Shown here piece by piece: positions 1 to 12,899 of a DNA stretch of 64,000 nt (the stretch's first letter is position 1; every line of letters begins with the position of its first letter). The notes below the pieces were generated by a model. It was not told the DNA's origin, searched no databases, and worked only from the letters and a program-made list of their open reading frames with translations. This stretch comes from Dryobates pubescens (Eukaryota > Chordata > Aves > Piciformes > Picidae). The translations under genes and the position numbers were made by a program. The stretch is taken from positions 62,001 to 126,000 of the forward strand of contig NC_071646.1 of NCBI RefSeq assembly GCF_014839835.1. The letters are read 5' to 3'.

Positions 1-615
1 GGGACACTGCCATTCCCTGCATGGGCTCTCCACGCACAGAGCAAGGCAGCCCCAGTCCTGCTTTTCTATCACCGAAAGACCTTTTTGGGTGGAAAAAGGC
101 TCATCCAGGGAGGACAACCCTGAAGAGAGTTAGCCAGCATCCCTCCCCTTCATGCTGGTAAGGTCCTCAGGACAGTGGGGCCACTTGTGCCAGCTGGGGG
201 CAGGCTGTGCACTGCAGAAAGGTGCCTGCAGTCCAATTGACTCCCTCCTTGCCACCCCCCTGGGGCCCCCTTCAGCTGGGATTTCCTTTTCCTGGGATTA
301 CCGCCCTGCCAGCTGCTCTCCCCGCAGCCAGGCTGGCCAGCAGCCCCAGAAATCCTATTACAGAGTTTGAGGAGAAATAAAAAGTTAATCGTCTCCTTCG
401 CCTGCTCGTCGTCCTCCTCTTCCTCACAGAGGTGAGCGAGCCAATGCCGTGGTGCTGCACTCGGACCCTTGCGGCTGAGCCCGTGGACCCAGCCCTGGGC
501 TGGTAGGAGCTGCGGTGCCAGGAGAGGTCAGCAGCTGGTGCTGGAAGGTCAGAGGTGGAAAGGAGGCCAGGCCAGGCTGGAGGGAGCCATCCTGCTGGAC
601 ACGGGGCCTGGAACC
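1..615 (+). promoter_or_regulatory. TULP1 5' flank and probable 5' UTR
   Basis: No coding signal of its own is seen here. The stretch precedes the TULP1 start codon and probably holds its promoter and leader. A TATA-like AATAAAAAG lies at about 374-382. A GGATTA (reverse of TAATCC, the CRX/OTX core) lies at 295-300, which would suit a photoreceptor gene, but single six-base matches are weak evidence. A short out-of-frame ATG precedes the real start near 444. The transcription start cannot be placed from sequence alone. Confidence 0.3.
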
Positions 616-3600
616 ATGCCACTGCAGACCGAGATCCTGCGCGAGGTCTGGGCTGCTGACAGGTTGGTACTGGTAGGCAGAATTTGCCCCACAGGGTGGG
701 TGATGGGCTGGGCACCCCTATGAGGCTCCCATCTCCTCCAGGGCCTTTTTCTCCCATTGCCAGTTGAATTGTAGTTTAATGAGCAGGTCTAGCAGGCGTT
801 CTTTCGCTGCGAGGGGGCGGCCGTGATGATGCTCACTGACTCAGAGAGGAAAAATGTGTTCATTAGAGAAGGGGTCCCCAGATGAGCCTTATTGCTGTCA
901 CTCTTGGTCAAGGCAGAGCCCCCCCTGGGCTCCCTGCTAGGAGAGAGGCTGTAAATTGAGCTTGACCCTGTTGAGACAGGTTGAGCAGCTTCTGGAGCCA
1001 AACAAAAGGCTGACCTGTCCCCCATCACCCCCAAAATTGGGGTGATGCTCAGCTAGAGGGTCTCGCCCCTCTCTCAGGAGCCGCAGAGGGCTGAAAGCCC
1101 TCACCCCTTTGATTTCTGTGCCCCACAGCCCCAGCAAGGAACCAGGCAGCCCCCAGCAGCCAAAGCCCAAGCAGGTGAGAACGAAATCCTTCCTCCCGTT
1201 CCCAGTGCCACCAACCCTTGCTGTGGGCTGTCCCCAGCGGCTGGGGACACTGGAGACCCTCAAACCGTGGCCCCACACCCAGTCCAACTTGGAGCTGGAC
1301 AAGTTGTTCTGTCAGGATGCTGTAGCCTTGGGGGTCATGAGATTTGGGGAGCATCCTTCCAGAGCAGGTGGGTAGAGGAAATCCTAAAGCCCCTCTTGCT
1401 CCTTTATGTGTCCTTCCAACCCCTCCCTCCATTGCTTCAAAGCACCCTACAAGGTGGGTTCAATTCCTAATTAACCCTTTAACTAAGCCTCTCAGTTAAG
1501 CTGTGACTCACTTTCCCTAGGCTGTGACCCTAAAGGCCAGATATTACCCCATTTTGTCACAGCCCTCGGGTGCTGCACAGCCTCAGAGGAGTCTCAGCAG
1601 TGGTTTCCTTGACCACTCAGATTAACCAGCAGCCCCTCATTAAAGAGCTTCATTAAGTAATGGAGTGGCTGTGTCATGTTCCCCCCCACAGCTGCTTAAG
1701 GGATTAAAGGATGTGAAGGAGCTTTTCCATGTGAGCTGATGGCACGGAAGAAACCAGCCTCTTCTCACCTCCCCCATGAGACCTTCATCCTTCTCCTGCC
1801 CAAATCTGCAGTGCTGAGATCCTGCTGGGAATCCAACTGGCCCCCCACCCTTCTTGCCAAACACCTTCACCCGCTGTGCTGGGGCACCCAGGAGGGACAA
1901 AAGCCATACAAGGAGGGAGGTGTTTGGTCAGGTGGTGGGTGCCCCAGTGGAACTGGTTTTGCTTAAATCGCTTTCCAAGGGCCCTGAGCTGACACCATCT
2001 CCCCAAATTCTCCTCTCTCGAGCCAGGTCCTGCCCCACATGCTCCAGATTTGTTAAATCAGGTTTATTTATAGGCCTGGCTAATGGAGATTAGGTGCTGT
2101 GCCTAATCCCAGAGCTCCTGCTGACCTCCATCGCAGCTCCTTGCCTTTGACAGAGCCTTCTGTGGTGGTGAGAGGAGATGGAGGTGTGGAGCCAGGCTGC
2201 CTGCCTGTCCCAGTGTTCCCTATCCCAGCTCAGCTCCTCTGGGAATTCCTATCAGCAGATGAGCTGGTGCCCAGAGTGTCTCTCATCTGAGGTCCCTACA
2301 GCACAGTGTGGCTTGTCCCTGTGTGATGCCAGGCCAGTGCCAGTATTGAGCGCCTTGTTCCTGTGGCTAACATACAGCTGTCTGGCGCTCTCCTGTCTGA
2401 TTGCTAACGGCCCTTTCTGTTTTTCCCTGCTTCTGCCTTCCCTGGGGGTCTGTCCCATGGTAAGTTGCTTGTTTGAAGGTGTGGGTCCCTGTCCATGGAG
2501 CAGGTTCCCAGAGTGGGTCCTTGTCCCTGGGTGCCTGCTCCCACAAGGATATATTTTGGAAAGGGAGCCAGTGCCATACATGCAGGAGTAGCCTTGCAAA
2601 GGAAAAGGGGATTCAAGGCCAGCTGTGTCTCCTCAGCACTGTCCATGAGGGCAGAAGGTGAAGAAGAAGCGGCAGGAGCCAATGCTGGAGCCAGAGGCCA
2701 AGCCCCGGCGGCTGCGAGTGAAGAAGCTGGATGAGGCAGGGGCTGCAGAGGAGCCCCATGCCCCAGCCCAGGGTAAGCACAGACTCAGCCTCCTGCCCTG
2801 CCCCAGCTGTGCTGGAAATAGGGGGGGCACACTGGTCCCCTGCAGCCCCAATCTGAACCCGTGGTGCTCAGCTCTTGAAATCTGCAGGGATGAAGAAGTT
2901 GAGGAAGAAGAAGGAGGAGAAGACACGGGAGGAGAACAACAAGGACCCCTACTCCAAACCCACCAAGGAGCCTCGGAAGAAGAAGGAGAGCCCAGCCCCC
3001 CGCTCCCACGTGGCCAAGGGGCCCAAGAAGCAACAAGGTGGGGGAGCAGCACCCACCCCTCTGTGGGCACCCGTGTGTGGCACCCCATGTCCCGCTGCAC
3101 CACATCCCCATACACCATATTCCACCGGTGCCATCGGTGCTCCCGGTATCTGCATGGGCTCTGCACGTCCCTGGGGGCTTTTCGGCCAAGCCCCAGTTAC
3201 TCACCCGGGAGGAAAGGTGATGTAGCAGGGAATCTGCGTGCATGGCATTGGGTCGGGAGTGGGGACCGCGGAGAGCGGGGACACGACGCTATCCCTGGGA
3301 AGGTGGCAGTCAGCGGCGCCACCAGCTCCCTGGACATCTTTCCGGAGGAACAAAAAAAAAAGATGGAGCTTGTCTGTCCCTGCCCGGGCTGTAGCCACGA
3401 GATGGCGATGCGGCTCCACGCGCGGTGTCCAGCTCTGGACACGTCCAGCTGCGCCGGGCACCCACGGTCCCAGAACCCTGGCCGTAGTGGGATGGGTGCC
3501 CACACAGGCGGGTGCTGCCGAGAGAGGTTCACTGCTCACCAGTTAGGAGGTACAAAGCCATGATGTTGCTGATGCCGTGGTGTTACCTCTGGGCAGAGCC

Positions 3601-6600
3601 AGCTGAGGACTCCGAGGATGAGGAGGTGGAAGAGGAGATGGAGCATAAAGACCCACCAAAAAAGCTCAAGAAGAAACTGCCCAAAGAGCCCACCTCGGGT
3701 GAGAACCGGGAGAAGAAGCTGAAGCCAAAGGGTGAGTGCCCAGGGCACAGGGATGGCTTGAGTCTGATTCTGATGCTGCTTCCATCTGTCCTTGCTGTCA
3801 TGAGGGTTCCACCCACGTTCTGTCCCCATCACTGCCTCAAGAGGCTCAGGGACCTGTGGGGCAATCACCCCCTCCTCCTGCAATGCCCACTTAGCTCACC
3901 CCTTACTGGGTTCCCCACCTGTTATCACTGCCTGTCCCCATCCCCCTGTCTGACTGCTCATCTGCTCCTCCATCCCACCAGGAGACAAGAGTGACCCTGA
4001 AGGCAAAGCCAGATCTGCCAAAAGCACCAAGAAGGAGTCCATGGCCATGTTCCAGGTGAACAGGGAGAAGAAAAGCAAGAAGAAAGGTATGGGGCAAGCA
4101 ATGGAGGTGAGGGGTAATGGGGAGTGCCAGCCGGTCCTGCTGCTGAGCCAACAGCATCTAGTGCTGCACGACCATGTCCCCTGTGTCCCACTACAGCCAT
4201 CACTGGCAGTGATGAGGAGGATGATTCTGACTCCAGCACCAAGCCCATCAGGTCAGAGAAGAAGAACCCAGTGTCCCTCTTTCAGACTGGAGGGGACCCC
4301 CCCAAGGAAAAGAAGGCCAAAAAGAAAGGTATAAGCAATGTGATGGAGGATAGTAGAGGCTGGAGGGGCTTCTGGGGGTGCAGATGAGCCTGGCCATGGA
4401 GAGGGGGGTTGTGACCGATGGGATTTATGCTAGTCCAAATTTTGGGGCTCAGTGGAGTCAGGCTCTCCACCCCCCCTCCCCCTTCCCCCCCCCCCCCCCC
4501 AATGTCCCTGCCTGTTCCTGCTCACAGCTCCTTCCAAAGCAGCCAACACTGAGGAGGAGACTCCAGAGACCCCACAAAAGAACTCCAACAGGAAGGGAAA
4601 AGCGAAGAAGTCAAAGAAGGTATAAAACCCCACCAGAGCCATGGGGGTCTCTTCAAAGGGTAGCAGCAGGTCTTCTTCCCAGGGCAAGTCATGGGGCTGG
4701 GAGACCCACCACAGGACTGTCCCCAAAGCCACCAGCTGCGGAGCCACACCCCAGGGGGACTGGGAGCTGGGGAAGGAGGGAAGCTTCTGGCAGGTTTGGC
4801 TTTGGGATCACCATCCCCTCTCATGCTGCAGGCGAAAGAGGAGAGGCCCCCATCACCTGCCATCGAGGTGGACAACCTGGAGGAGTTTGTGCTACAACCA
4901 GCGCCCCAGGGAGCAACCATCAAGTGCCGAGTGACTCGGGACAAGAGGGGCATGGACCGGGGGCTTTATCCCACCTACTACCTCCACTTGGATAATGACA
5001 AGAAGGTGAGCCGGGGTTGGGGTGAGGGGACCCTAGGGCTTCACACCCAAGCTGGGGAGCACTCTTAGGATTTGGGGGGGATGCTTGCCTGTACCCCACC
5101 ATGGTGGTGGGCTCTGGATGGGGCTGCTTCCTTCCGTTCCTCTTGGGAAATGTCCCATGTTGATGGTGCATGGCATGATGAGGGCTCAGATCCTCCTGCC
5201 CCATGGCTCAGCCAGCATTTTGAGGAGCAGCTTCACTTTACAACTTCCACAAGATTGGCTGGGCCAAGCCTTGTGCCGAGGGCACTGAGGGGCACTGAGC
5301 TTGGGTGATGACAACATCCAATTCCCACGAGGTTCCATCACCCTCCCAGGTGTTCCTCCTTGCTGGGAGGAAGCGTAAGAAGAGCAAAACCTCCAACTAC
5401 CTCATCTCCATTGATCCCACTGACCTGTCACGGGGAGGAGAGAACTTCATTGGGAAGCTGAGGTAGGAGCAGAGGTGCACCTCATTTCAGTGGCACCCTA
5501 TTTTGGCGGTACCCTGTTCCTGCAGCACCCTCTATGGGTTGCTGGTTGCCCCAGGCAATGGCTGGGTCAGACAGGAGGCTAAATTCAGCGTCCCCTGCGT
5601 GGATCCAATCTGAGGAGCGTTGAGGGGCCAGGAGGGGAAAACAGGCTGGGCTGGTTCCTCCTTGCAGACAGGTCATGGCTAGAAAAAGCGCCCGGCAAGT
5701 CCCAGCCCACTGCATGGCTGGCAGCAGTGCAGGGATGCTGGAGGCTCCCCACTGGGGCAGCACCCTACAACAGCCTCATTTAGGGGTGCCCTGAGCCCAA
5801 GCAAACAGCTAAAGGGGTGGGAGGGACGGTGCTGGCTGGGGGCTGCACTTGGGGTTTGCATCTGGAGCAAAACTGGGGCCATACCTGGAATAGGGGTGGG
5901 ACAGGGGGGGTGGGAGGGGACTTGGTGGCACCATCCATGGTCATCTCCCATCCTTGGCTGCAGATCCAACCTGATGGGTACAAAGTTCACGGTGTTTGAC
6001 AACGGTGCAAACCCTGACAGGGCCAACGCCAACTGGTCCAACGTGCGGCAGGAGCTTTCAGCTGTGGTCTACGTAAGTAGCAATATGGGGATGCCCCACA
6101 TCAGGGCCTCCTGGGTCCTGCACCCTTTTGGGCTACTGGCCCAAGGGGTTGGAGAGATGTAGGACGGGCTAGATCCGTTTCTGAGCCCTTGTTCAGCCAC
6201 CAGTGAGAAGCTGATTTTAGTGGCGGCTCTCTTGCAGGAGACCAACGTTTTAGGGTTCAAAGGCCCCAGGAAGATGACGGTCATCATCCCGGGGATGAAC
6301 TCTGACAGTGAGAGGGTGCCCATCCGGCCCCGAAATGTAAGTCAGGGGCCAGGCTGGGAGAAACGTCTTGAGAAAAGGGTTTGCTAGGGCTCACCTTGGA
6401 TTCTCCCCCTTTTTGGGACATGGAAAGGCTTTGAGGTGTCCCTGAAATTGAAGGCACCACCCTGAGAGTTGCGAGATGTGGTGGCTATGTTTTTTTACTC
6501 AGCAGTGGATCCCATCTCCTGCCACAGAGCATCTTTCTGGGGGGGGGAGGGGGTGGCAGGACTCTAGCAGAGGTCCCTCCAACTCTGCTCTCTCCCCTCT

Positions 6601-7683
6601 CCCCCTCCCCAGGATAATGATGGCCTCCTGATGCGATGGCAGAACAGGAACATGGACAACATCATCGAGCTGCACAACAAGGCACCAGTGTGGAATGATG
6701 AGACCCAGTCCTACGTCCTCAACTTCCATGGCCGGGTCACCCATGCCTCTGTCAAAAACTTCCAGATTGTGCATGACAGTGACCGTAAGCTGGGAAGGGG
6801 CCAGAATTGGCAGGGGGGATGATGGCCTAAGCACCCCCTCCTCTCGCTGAGGTGTCTGGGTTTTCTTTATGCACGGCTGCATTGCTGGAGGTGGAATGAA
6901 GCTACCCAAGGCCAGTGGCCCCGGGTGCTGGCAGAGGCCCCATGAGGGTCACCTGTTGCCAGGCAGATTTTAGAGCAAGAGCTCCCAGAACCACCCCAGA
7001 GCATCACCCTCAGTGTGCACCCCACACTGCTGGTGGGCACACCCTGGGGTGCATCGTGCCTCGGGAACAGTCCCTCAGTAGTGTCAGTGGCTCTGTCCCC
7101 CGTCTGCGGCCGTTCATCACCTGTCTGGTGCAGTCAGAATCCCTGGGCCTCTGGGGTGTAGGGTTACGGGACGGAAAAAACCTCTCGGGGGCCCCTGGTT
7201 TATTTTTACAGATTTCCTGTCACCCGCCCTCGGGTAGCACAAGTCCCAAGGTGGGGCACTGGGGTCCCTGTCCCTTGCAGAGCTGCGGCTCCTGTGGGGA
7301 CCGAAGGGTGTCAAGGTCCCGTGCCGGGAAACGCAAAGAATGGTTTGGGTTGGAAGGGACCTTAGAGATCATCTTGTTCCAACTCCCTTGCAAGTGACGG
7401 GTTTTGGTGACACACGCTGGCTCACAGGCTGTCTGCAGAGCTCGGCGAGGGGGTGGCTTCTTTGGGGTGCCACAAAGCTGGATCCCCTGGGATGAAGGGT
7501 GAGATGGGGGCACGGGTGACACCCCGGCTGCTTGCCCTCTCTCCTGCAGCTGATTACATCGTGATGCAGTTTGGGCGCGTGGCTGATGATGCCTTCACCA
7601 TGGACTACAACTACCCGCTGTGCGCAGTGCAGGCCTTCGCCATCGCCCTCTCCAGCTTTGACGGGAAGCTGGCCTGCGAGTAG
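616..7683 (+). CDS. TULP1: Tubby-like protein 1 (TULP1), complete, 14 coding exons
   Basis: Coding exons: 616-662, 1129-1174, 2655-2772, 2888-3037, 3597-3731, 3982-4086, 4197-4328, 4528-4619, 4832-5005, 5350-5462, 5964-6072, 6238-6336, 6613-6784, 7550-7683. They join in frame with GT-AG ends into 541 aa (human TULP1 is about 542). The start [15 protein letters not shown] matches the human N-terminus. Residues ~17-275 are a low-complexity lysine- and acid-rich region. Residues ~290-541 are the tubby beta-barrel domain, with motifs [42 protein letters not shown] and the invariant terminus FDGKLACE. The family binds phosphatidylinositol 4,5-bisphosphate through this domain and carries cargo to cilia. 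TULP1 is photoreceptor-enriched and human loss causes retinal degeneration. The last exon's FDGKLACE is directly followed by TAG. Identification is firm; exon 3 could begin 3 nt later at a tandem acceptor. Confidence 0.96.
1175..2654 (+). other. TULP1 intron 2
   Basis: This 1.48 kb intron lies between the second and third TULP1 coding exons and is the longest in the gene. It shows no coding continuity and no recognised transposon. A TAATCC (CRX-type core) occurs at 2104-2109. Confidence 0.7.
3038..3596 (+). other. TULP1 intron 4, with a locally CpG-rich stretch
   Basis: The intron runs from the donor after the KKQQ-encoding exon to the acceptor before the EEVEEEMEH exon. Around 3240-3500 it is clearly richer in CpG than the neighbouring introns and contains a short poly(A) run at about 3352. 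I recognise no gene or repeat in it. Confidence 0.5.
5463..5963 (+). other. TULP1 intron 10
   Basis: A 501-bp intron within the tubby-domain region. Nothing is recognised in it. Its neighbours inside the domain are also short (5006-5349, 6337-6612). Confidence 0.6.
7338..7400 (-). mobile_element. CR1 LINE 3'-end fragment
   Basis: The plus strand shows the reverse complement of the CR1 3' end (tggtttgggttggaagggac, then a tract ending in ttccaactccc). Only about 60 bp are recognisable, in the last intron of TULP1 (6785-7549). This is a 5'-truncated, old copy. Limits are approximate. Confidence 0.7.
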
Positions 7684-7693
7684 CACCCGTGCT

Positions 7694-8042
7694 GGGGCCC
7701 CTGAGGCCACCGGGGCCACCAGGTCGGTCAGGACAACTGGGATCACCAGGGCTGCTGGGGCTACTGCGGCCACCAGGGCCACTAGGGCTGCCAGGACCAC
7801 GGGAGTGACCAAGGCCACCAGGGCCACTGGGGCTGCTGTGTCTACTAAGGCCACCAGGGCTGTTGGGGCCACCAAGGCCACTGAGACTGCTGGGACCACT
7901 GAGGCTGACTGCTGCTACTGGGGGCACCAGGGCTGCTGGAACAGCTGGGGCTACTGGGGCCAGTGGGTTCACAAGGGCCACTGGGGTTGCTGTGCCTACC
8001 AAGGCCACCAGGGCTGCAGGGGTCGCTGGGTCTGCTGGAACT
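7694..8042. repeat. GC-rich minisatellite, ~9-bp period, just after the TULP1 stop
   Basis: About 350 bp made of degenerate 9-bp units alternating between forms such as ggggccacc and agggctgct, starting 11 bp after the TULP1 stop codon and so probably inside its 3' UTR. Because the period is a multiple of three it keeps reading frames open on both strands: a threonine/alanine/glycine-rich one on plus and a collagen-like proline/glycine/serine-rich one on minus. Neither is taken as a gene. Confidence 0.85.
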
Positions 8043-10630
8043 AAGAAGGGCCACCATGGCCAATCAGGCTGCCAGAACCACCTGCCAGTGCCCACTGGAT
8101 GCTCCTGCATCTCCATCCTGCTCTGCTTTCTCTATCTCCACCATCTGCCTGGCCAATGCTCAATGGCTGCAGCCACTCCTGGGGTGACTGGAGGTGCCTG
8201 CAGGGCACTGTGGGACACTCACCCAGCCACAGTCACCCACTCTGGGGACAGATCACTGGTCTGGGGCACACGGCAGGGTCAGGCTGGGGTGTATTTAGCA
8301 GATGAGGCTATGATCCCGACCTCACCTCTCTGAGAGGTTTCTTGGAGTTAGATCCCCTTTTCGTTTTGGGTTCTAGTTTATATTTTGTAGCTCAATGTCT
8401 CAGTGAGAGGGGGGTTAGTGAGCTCCTTGGTCGGTGTTTCCTCATCCGCCTTATGAGCCCACGTGCCACTAGGCTCTGCCCAAGCTCCCAGTGAAGAGCC
8501 TTCTGTCCATCTTGATGGCCACCAGACACCAAACTCCTATTTTACCCCATTTTTCCCTGGCACAAGCAGATGTGGGGCACTTGTGGTGTCTCTTCATGCC
8601 CTGAACTCTCTACCCCAGAGGCTGGAAGCCTTTTGGGATCTGAGATCCCTGAGGAGCAGCCTGGAACCTAGAGCACCAGCAGCATGTGGGCCTGTGCCAA
8701 GGGAAGGCAGTGCTGGTGAAGGAGGCTTGGCAGCCACGTGAGGCAGAGCTGGCATCACCGGCACAGGGCTGGGCTGGGTTGGGTTGGTGCAACCAGGAGG
8801 GACCTGGAAGGGAAAACTCTGGGTGCACCAGGAAGCACCAGGGTGACTCACAAGGTGTGGTTTGGTGCTGAGTCATGCTCAGCACCCATCTGGGTCCAGC
8901 CAAGCCCCCCATGTCCCTGGCACTCACTACACTGGTGCTTTATGGCATCCCATCAGACACTACCAGCAGGTGGTCTCAGGGACCCCTTCAGAGCATGGAT
9001 GTCTTTGCTTCTTGTGGCACCCTATGGTGTGGAGCCCAGTTGCAGGGCACTATGGGGAGTCATTGGAAAGGGGAGACACTAGGGAAGGGCAACTTGGGGG
9101 AAGCAGGGCAGCCCATGACCCCATTTCCAGCACAAAGCCATCTTCATGGGGTGAAGATTTGCTGGGTGAACGGTCACTGGAGGTCAGAAACTGGGACATG
9201 CCACGGTGCTCCAAAACACTGTCCTTGTCTCCCCAGCAATGCTTCTCTCTCCTCTGCTCTGATTCTGCACTGACCCCAGGGGGACTGATGCAGTTTGGGG
9301 TCCCTTTCCCAGGACACATTCAAGTCTTTCCCCGTTTCTAGGGGTGATCTGAACCACTACCCCCAAGTAAATGCTGCAAGAGGTGACGGATGTGGTGGTG
9401 CCATAGGGATGCAGTTCCAGAACACGGCCTGAACCCATCCCCATGGCGGGGCCAGAAACAGATGACAGTGACAATGAGGCCATGAGCTGCAATTGGACCA
9501 CTGGCCAACATCTGCACCAGCAGCTTTGCTGATGGAGTTGAAGTTTTCCCACCAGCTGTACGACTCCAGCCTCCGTGATTCATCAGCAGATGTGGGGGCA
9601 GATGGAGGTGGACATCTTGGGGACAACAGACCCACACAGGGCATCGTCCCTTCCCCACATGGTGAGATCAGAGACTTTCTAAGAAGAGAAGCAGAGCCCA
9701 CGGTTCAGGGCCAGCATCCCCTGGCTAGGTGTGGCCAGGAAATATGGGGGGAAATGAGCGCTTTCTGCCCAAATCCAGCCACAGCCCCAACATCTGTTTG
9801 GAATCGGGAAAGGCTCAGCTGACGGTCAGGCTCATGCCTGTTCCCGCTTCCTCTGGCGGAAGCAGGAAAGCTGAAGCAGGGTGAGAGAGATAGGTTTGAG
9901 CTTCCCAACCTCCTGCTGGAACACAAACTGCTATTATCACAACAGCTTCCTGGGGAGTTTCTCCCTCCTCTCACCCAAAAAGTCCCCATGTTGCCCCTTC
10001 TTGCTTGCAAGTCCCTTGGGATTCCCAGCCTGTGGCCCAAGCAGAGCAGAACCCATCTGCCCTGGGTGTCCCACGGCAATGCCTCCCCATCCCAGAACAG
10101 CTGCCGCCTCAGCTGCCCGCTCCACATCCCTTCCACACACCCTCTAACCCAAACCAACTGCAGCACAGGAAAACAAATGAAAGCAATTGAAGAGGGCACT
10201 GGGTATTGGGGCCTTTGTTTGCGCCGGCTGTTAACAGCGGAGGAGAGAGGGATGGAAGCAGTTGAGATGTGGCTGGGCTTTGGCTGAGGGAAAGCGTGAC
10301 GGATGCACCAGCAGGCCAATGGCTGGGGATGCCGGGGTGTGCGTGGGTGTGAAAGGAATGCTCACTGCGAGGGAAGATTAAAAAAGAAAAAAGCCAGAGA
10401 AGGAGCCTCCTCAGCGGCACTGGAGCCCAAAGTGTGCATCTTCCTTGGAGAAGGGTTTTTCTCCATCCCCAGGAGGGGTGTTTTAAGACTTCGAGGCTTT
10501 TGAAGCTTCATGTGAGGGGGCTGATGCTGCAGGGAAGGGTTTAACTCCTCATGAGGAGCATGAGCAGTGACCAAAGGTAATTGTTGGCAGCTTCTTCAAG
10601 GGAACCTTCTGGGAAATGGCTTTTCCTGGG
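8043..10630. other. Intergenic, TULP1 3' side
   Basis: Probably holds the remainder of the TULP1 3' UTR (AT-richer around 8360-8410), although no clean AATAAA is seen there. Beyond that I see no exon chain, RNA gene or recognisable transposon. Confidence 0.4.
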
Positions 10631-10810
10631 ATCACAGAGTGGTTTGGGCTGGAGGGAACCTTTAAGGCTCATCATTTAGTCCAACCCCCTGCAGTCAGTA
10701 GGGACATCTGCAACTAGAGCAGGTTGCTCAGAGACACATCCAATCTGAGCTGGAATGAGTCCAGGAATGGGCCACCTCTGACCTCTGTTTTTGCCAAGAT
10801 AGTTACAAGA
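10631..10810 (-). mobile_element. CR1 LINE 3' fragment
   Basis: Begins with atcacagagtggtttgggct and continues through tagtccaaccccctgcag and gcaggttgctcagagacac, all reverse-complement landmarks of the CR1 3' region. Truncated at about 180 bp. The far boundary is uncertain. Confidence 0.75.
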
Positions 10811-12899
10811 AAAAAACATCAGGTCCCACCTCGATGCTGAGCACCACATCCTTGTTAGGAGCAATGTCACTGCAGTACTGGCTCTCGCAGGTGGTGGTCA
10901 CCAGCATCCCCATTCTGTGCCAGCGAGTGGAAGATGCTGGTCCAGAGCTGAACAAGGGGATGGAAGTGGAGAGCTCTTCTCCAGTTGCTCTCTTCTCCCT
11001 GTGCCCCGACCCTGGGGGCTGAGGGGGCTAAATGCAGCCAGCCTCAAGCCCTGGCTCAGCTCCTGTACTCTTTGTGGGGCTGGGGGGTGTTTCCATTGGC
11101 TCCAAGAGGCGAATGCCCCATCACGGGGCTGGGGGTATCCTGGCAGGTAGGGGGGAGAGGCCAGTGCTGGGAAGCTCCTCATCAGCCATGGAAGGGCTGG
11201 AGCTGTTGGGTTCCCAGCAGAGGGCATCACCTTGGCTTTGGGGGCTCTTGCTCCCTGCTTTGAAGTAGTGATATATTAATCAATTAAAGAAGTGATGGTG
11301 ACAGGGTGGTTTTCTCACCCCTGTGTGTTTCTCTCGGTGACATTTTTCCAAGAGAAGGCCAGGAAGCTGCGGGATTGCAGGCTGCAGAACAGGCTCTTTC
11401 TCGGCACAGCCAATACCTTTTCAACTGCATTTTAAAAAGGAATGGTTTTTTAATTAGTGAGCCCATTCTGGAGAAGTGTTGGAGTTTTACAACATTGTAG
11501 CTGTTCTTGGTGTCTTGCCTAGATTTGGATGTTCTGGCCATAAGAAAATATTATTTATGGCGTTGCTGCTTGCAGCTCTTTTATATTACAATTTGAGAAA
11601 GGAAGTTGCTGTTCCCACCAGTGGACGAAGAATAGCAGAAAGGAGGATTACAGACTTCTGAAAGAGAGGAAAAAGTAAAAATGAGGAGGCAGGAGTGAAA
11701 GAAACCACCAAGCCAGGACTGAAACACTGTGCTCCCAACAAAGCTCATCTTGGCATCGCCAGCAGTTGGGTTGGAGGCTGTAACAGAGCCCAACACCAGG
11801 CCCAGCACAGCAGTGACTCCCTCGGTACTTCCCTGCGTGGAGCCTTACATATGGTCCTAAACATTTGCAGATCAAGCTTTTATTCATGGGCTAAGGCACG
11901 CTTGTTTGCTCATGCCTTACTCAGCCCCAACTCCTATTGAACTCAATTAAGGCTGTCATCTCCAGGAGCAGTCAATGTCATTTTTGCCCAAGTAAGGGAT
12001 GAGTAACGAGTGCTCTGAACGGCCCGTGGAGAATAGCAGCCATTTTGTTGCACTTTTTGGTCCAGATTTCTTACAAGTTAGCAGCAGGCCAAGGGTGGAA
12101 GAATGCGATAGGGCTTTGGTAATCACCCGATTGCTGAATGCGCTGGATGCTGCGGAGGCTGGCGCTCCACAGGCTGCAGTGTTGGCTGGCTTGTCCCAGA
12201 AGGCTTCAGTACAACCAAGCTCGGCACGAAAATGAGAAAAATATGTTTCTAGAAGGGATGGGATGCCAAGAGCATCCCTTCTCCAAGCAGGGCCCGGCTG
12301 GTACCTCCCCTCCATGGGGTTTAGGAACTGTGGCACAGGTCTTTGGTGCATGCTGGACCCCATGGCCAGTGGTTTTGGCCATGTGCTGCGTGGTTCCCAA
12401 CAGGCAGGCTGGGTCATGGCCAGGGACTTGCATGGGATCAGCTGGCTGCAGCTCAGCGTGCTATCACCCATCAACCTGCTCCAAGGAGATGACCACGGCC
12501 TGGCTCCTGACTGGGTTCCCTTGGGCATCCCCATCCTCAGTACTATGGGGTGTCCAGGACAGACTGTGAATCTTCATGGTGGAGGGGTGCGAAGGGCTGA
12601 GAGGAATATGGGGAGATGAGGAAGGGGATGAACATGTTTGGGGAGGATGAACGTGTTTGGGGAGGAATAAAGGTGTTTGGGAAGTGGTGAGGATAGGGGA
12701 GGAGGAGTTGGGTGAAGGTTTTTGGAGAGGATGAGGATGTGAGAAGGGGGATGAGCAGGGGGTGAAGGAATGCAGTGGGGGATGAGAGTGGGCAGAAGAC
12801 AATGAAGGGAAGGGGAAGGGGATGAAGGTGAGCGCAGGGCGTGAGGGCGTGCAGAGGAAGATGAAGATGCACCCGAGAAACCCTGGCTGGCTGGGAACG
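10811..12899. other. Intergenic, upstream of the TEAD3 CpG island
   Basis: No gene is recognised. AT-richer patches (11260-11300, 11410-11660) stand out from the GC-rich background. AGGAATG, the core of the MCAT motif bound by TEAD proteins, occurs at 11438-11444 and 12766-12772 (another copy is at 10354-10360). From about 12620 the sequence becomes a purine-rich run of imperfect gaggatgaa-type repeats leading into the CpG island. Confidence 0.4.

Noticed and set aside
7595-8116. Minus-strand collagen-like reading frame (about 170 codons)
   Set aside because: It is produced by the 9-bp-period minisatellite, has no start context or splice partners, and overlaps the TULP1 last exon on the other strand.
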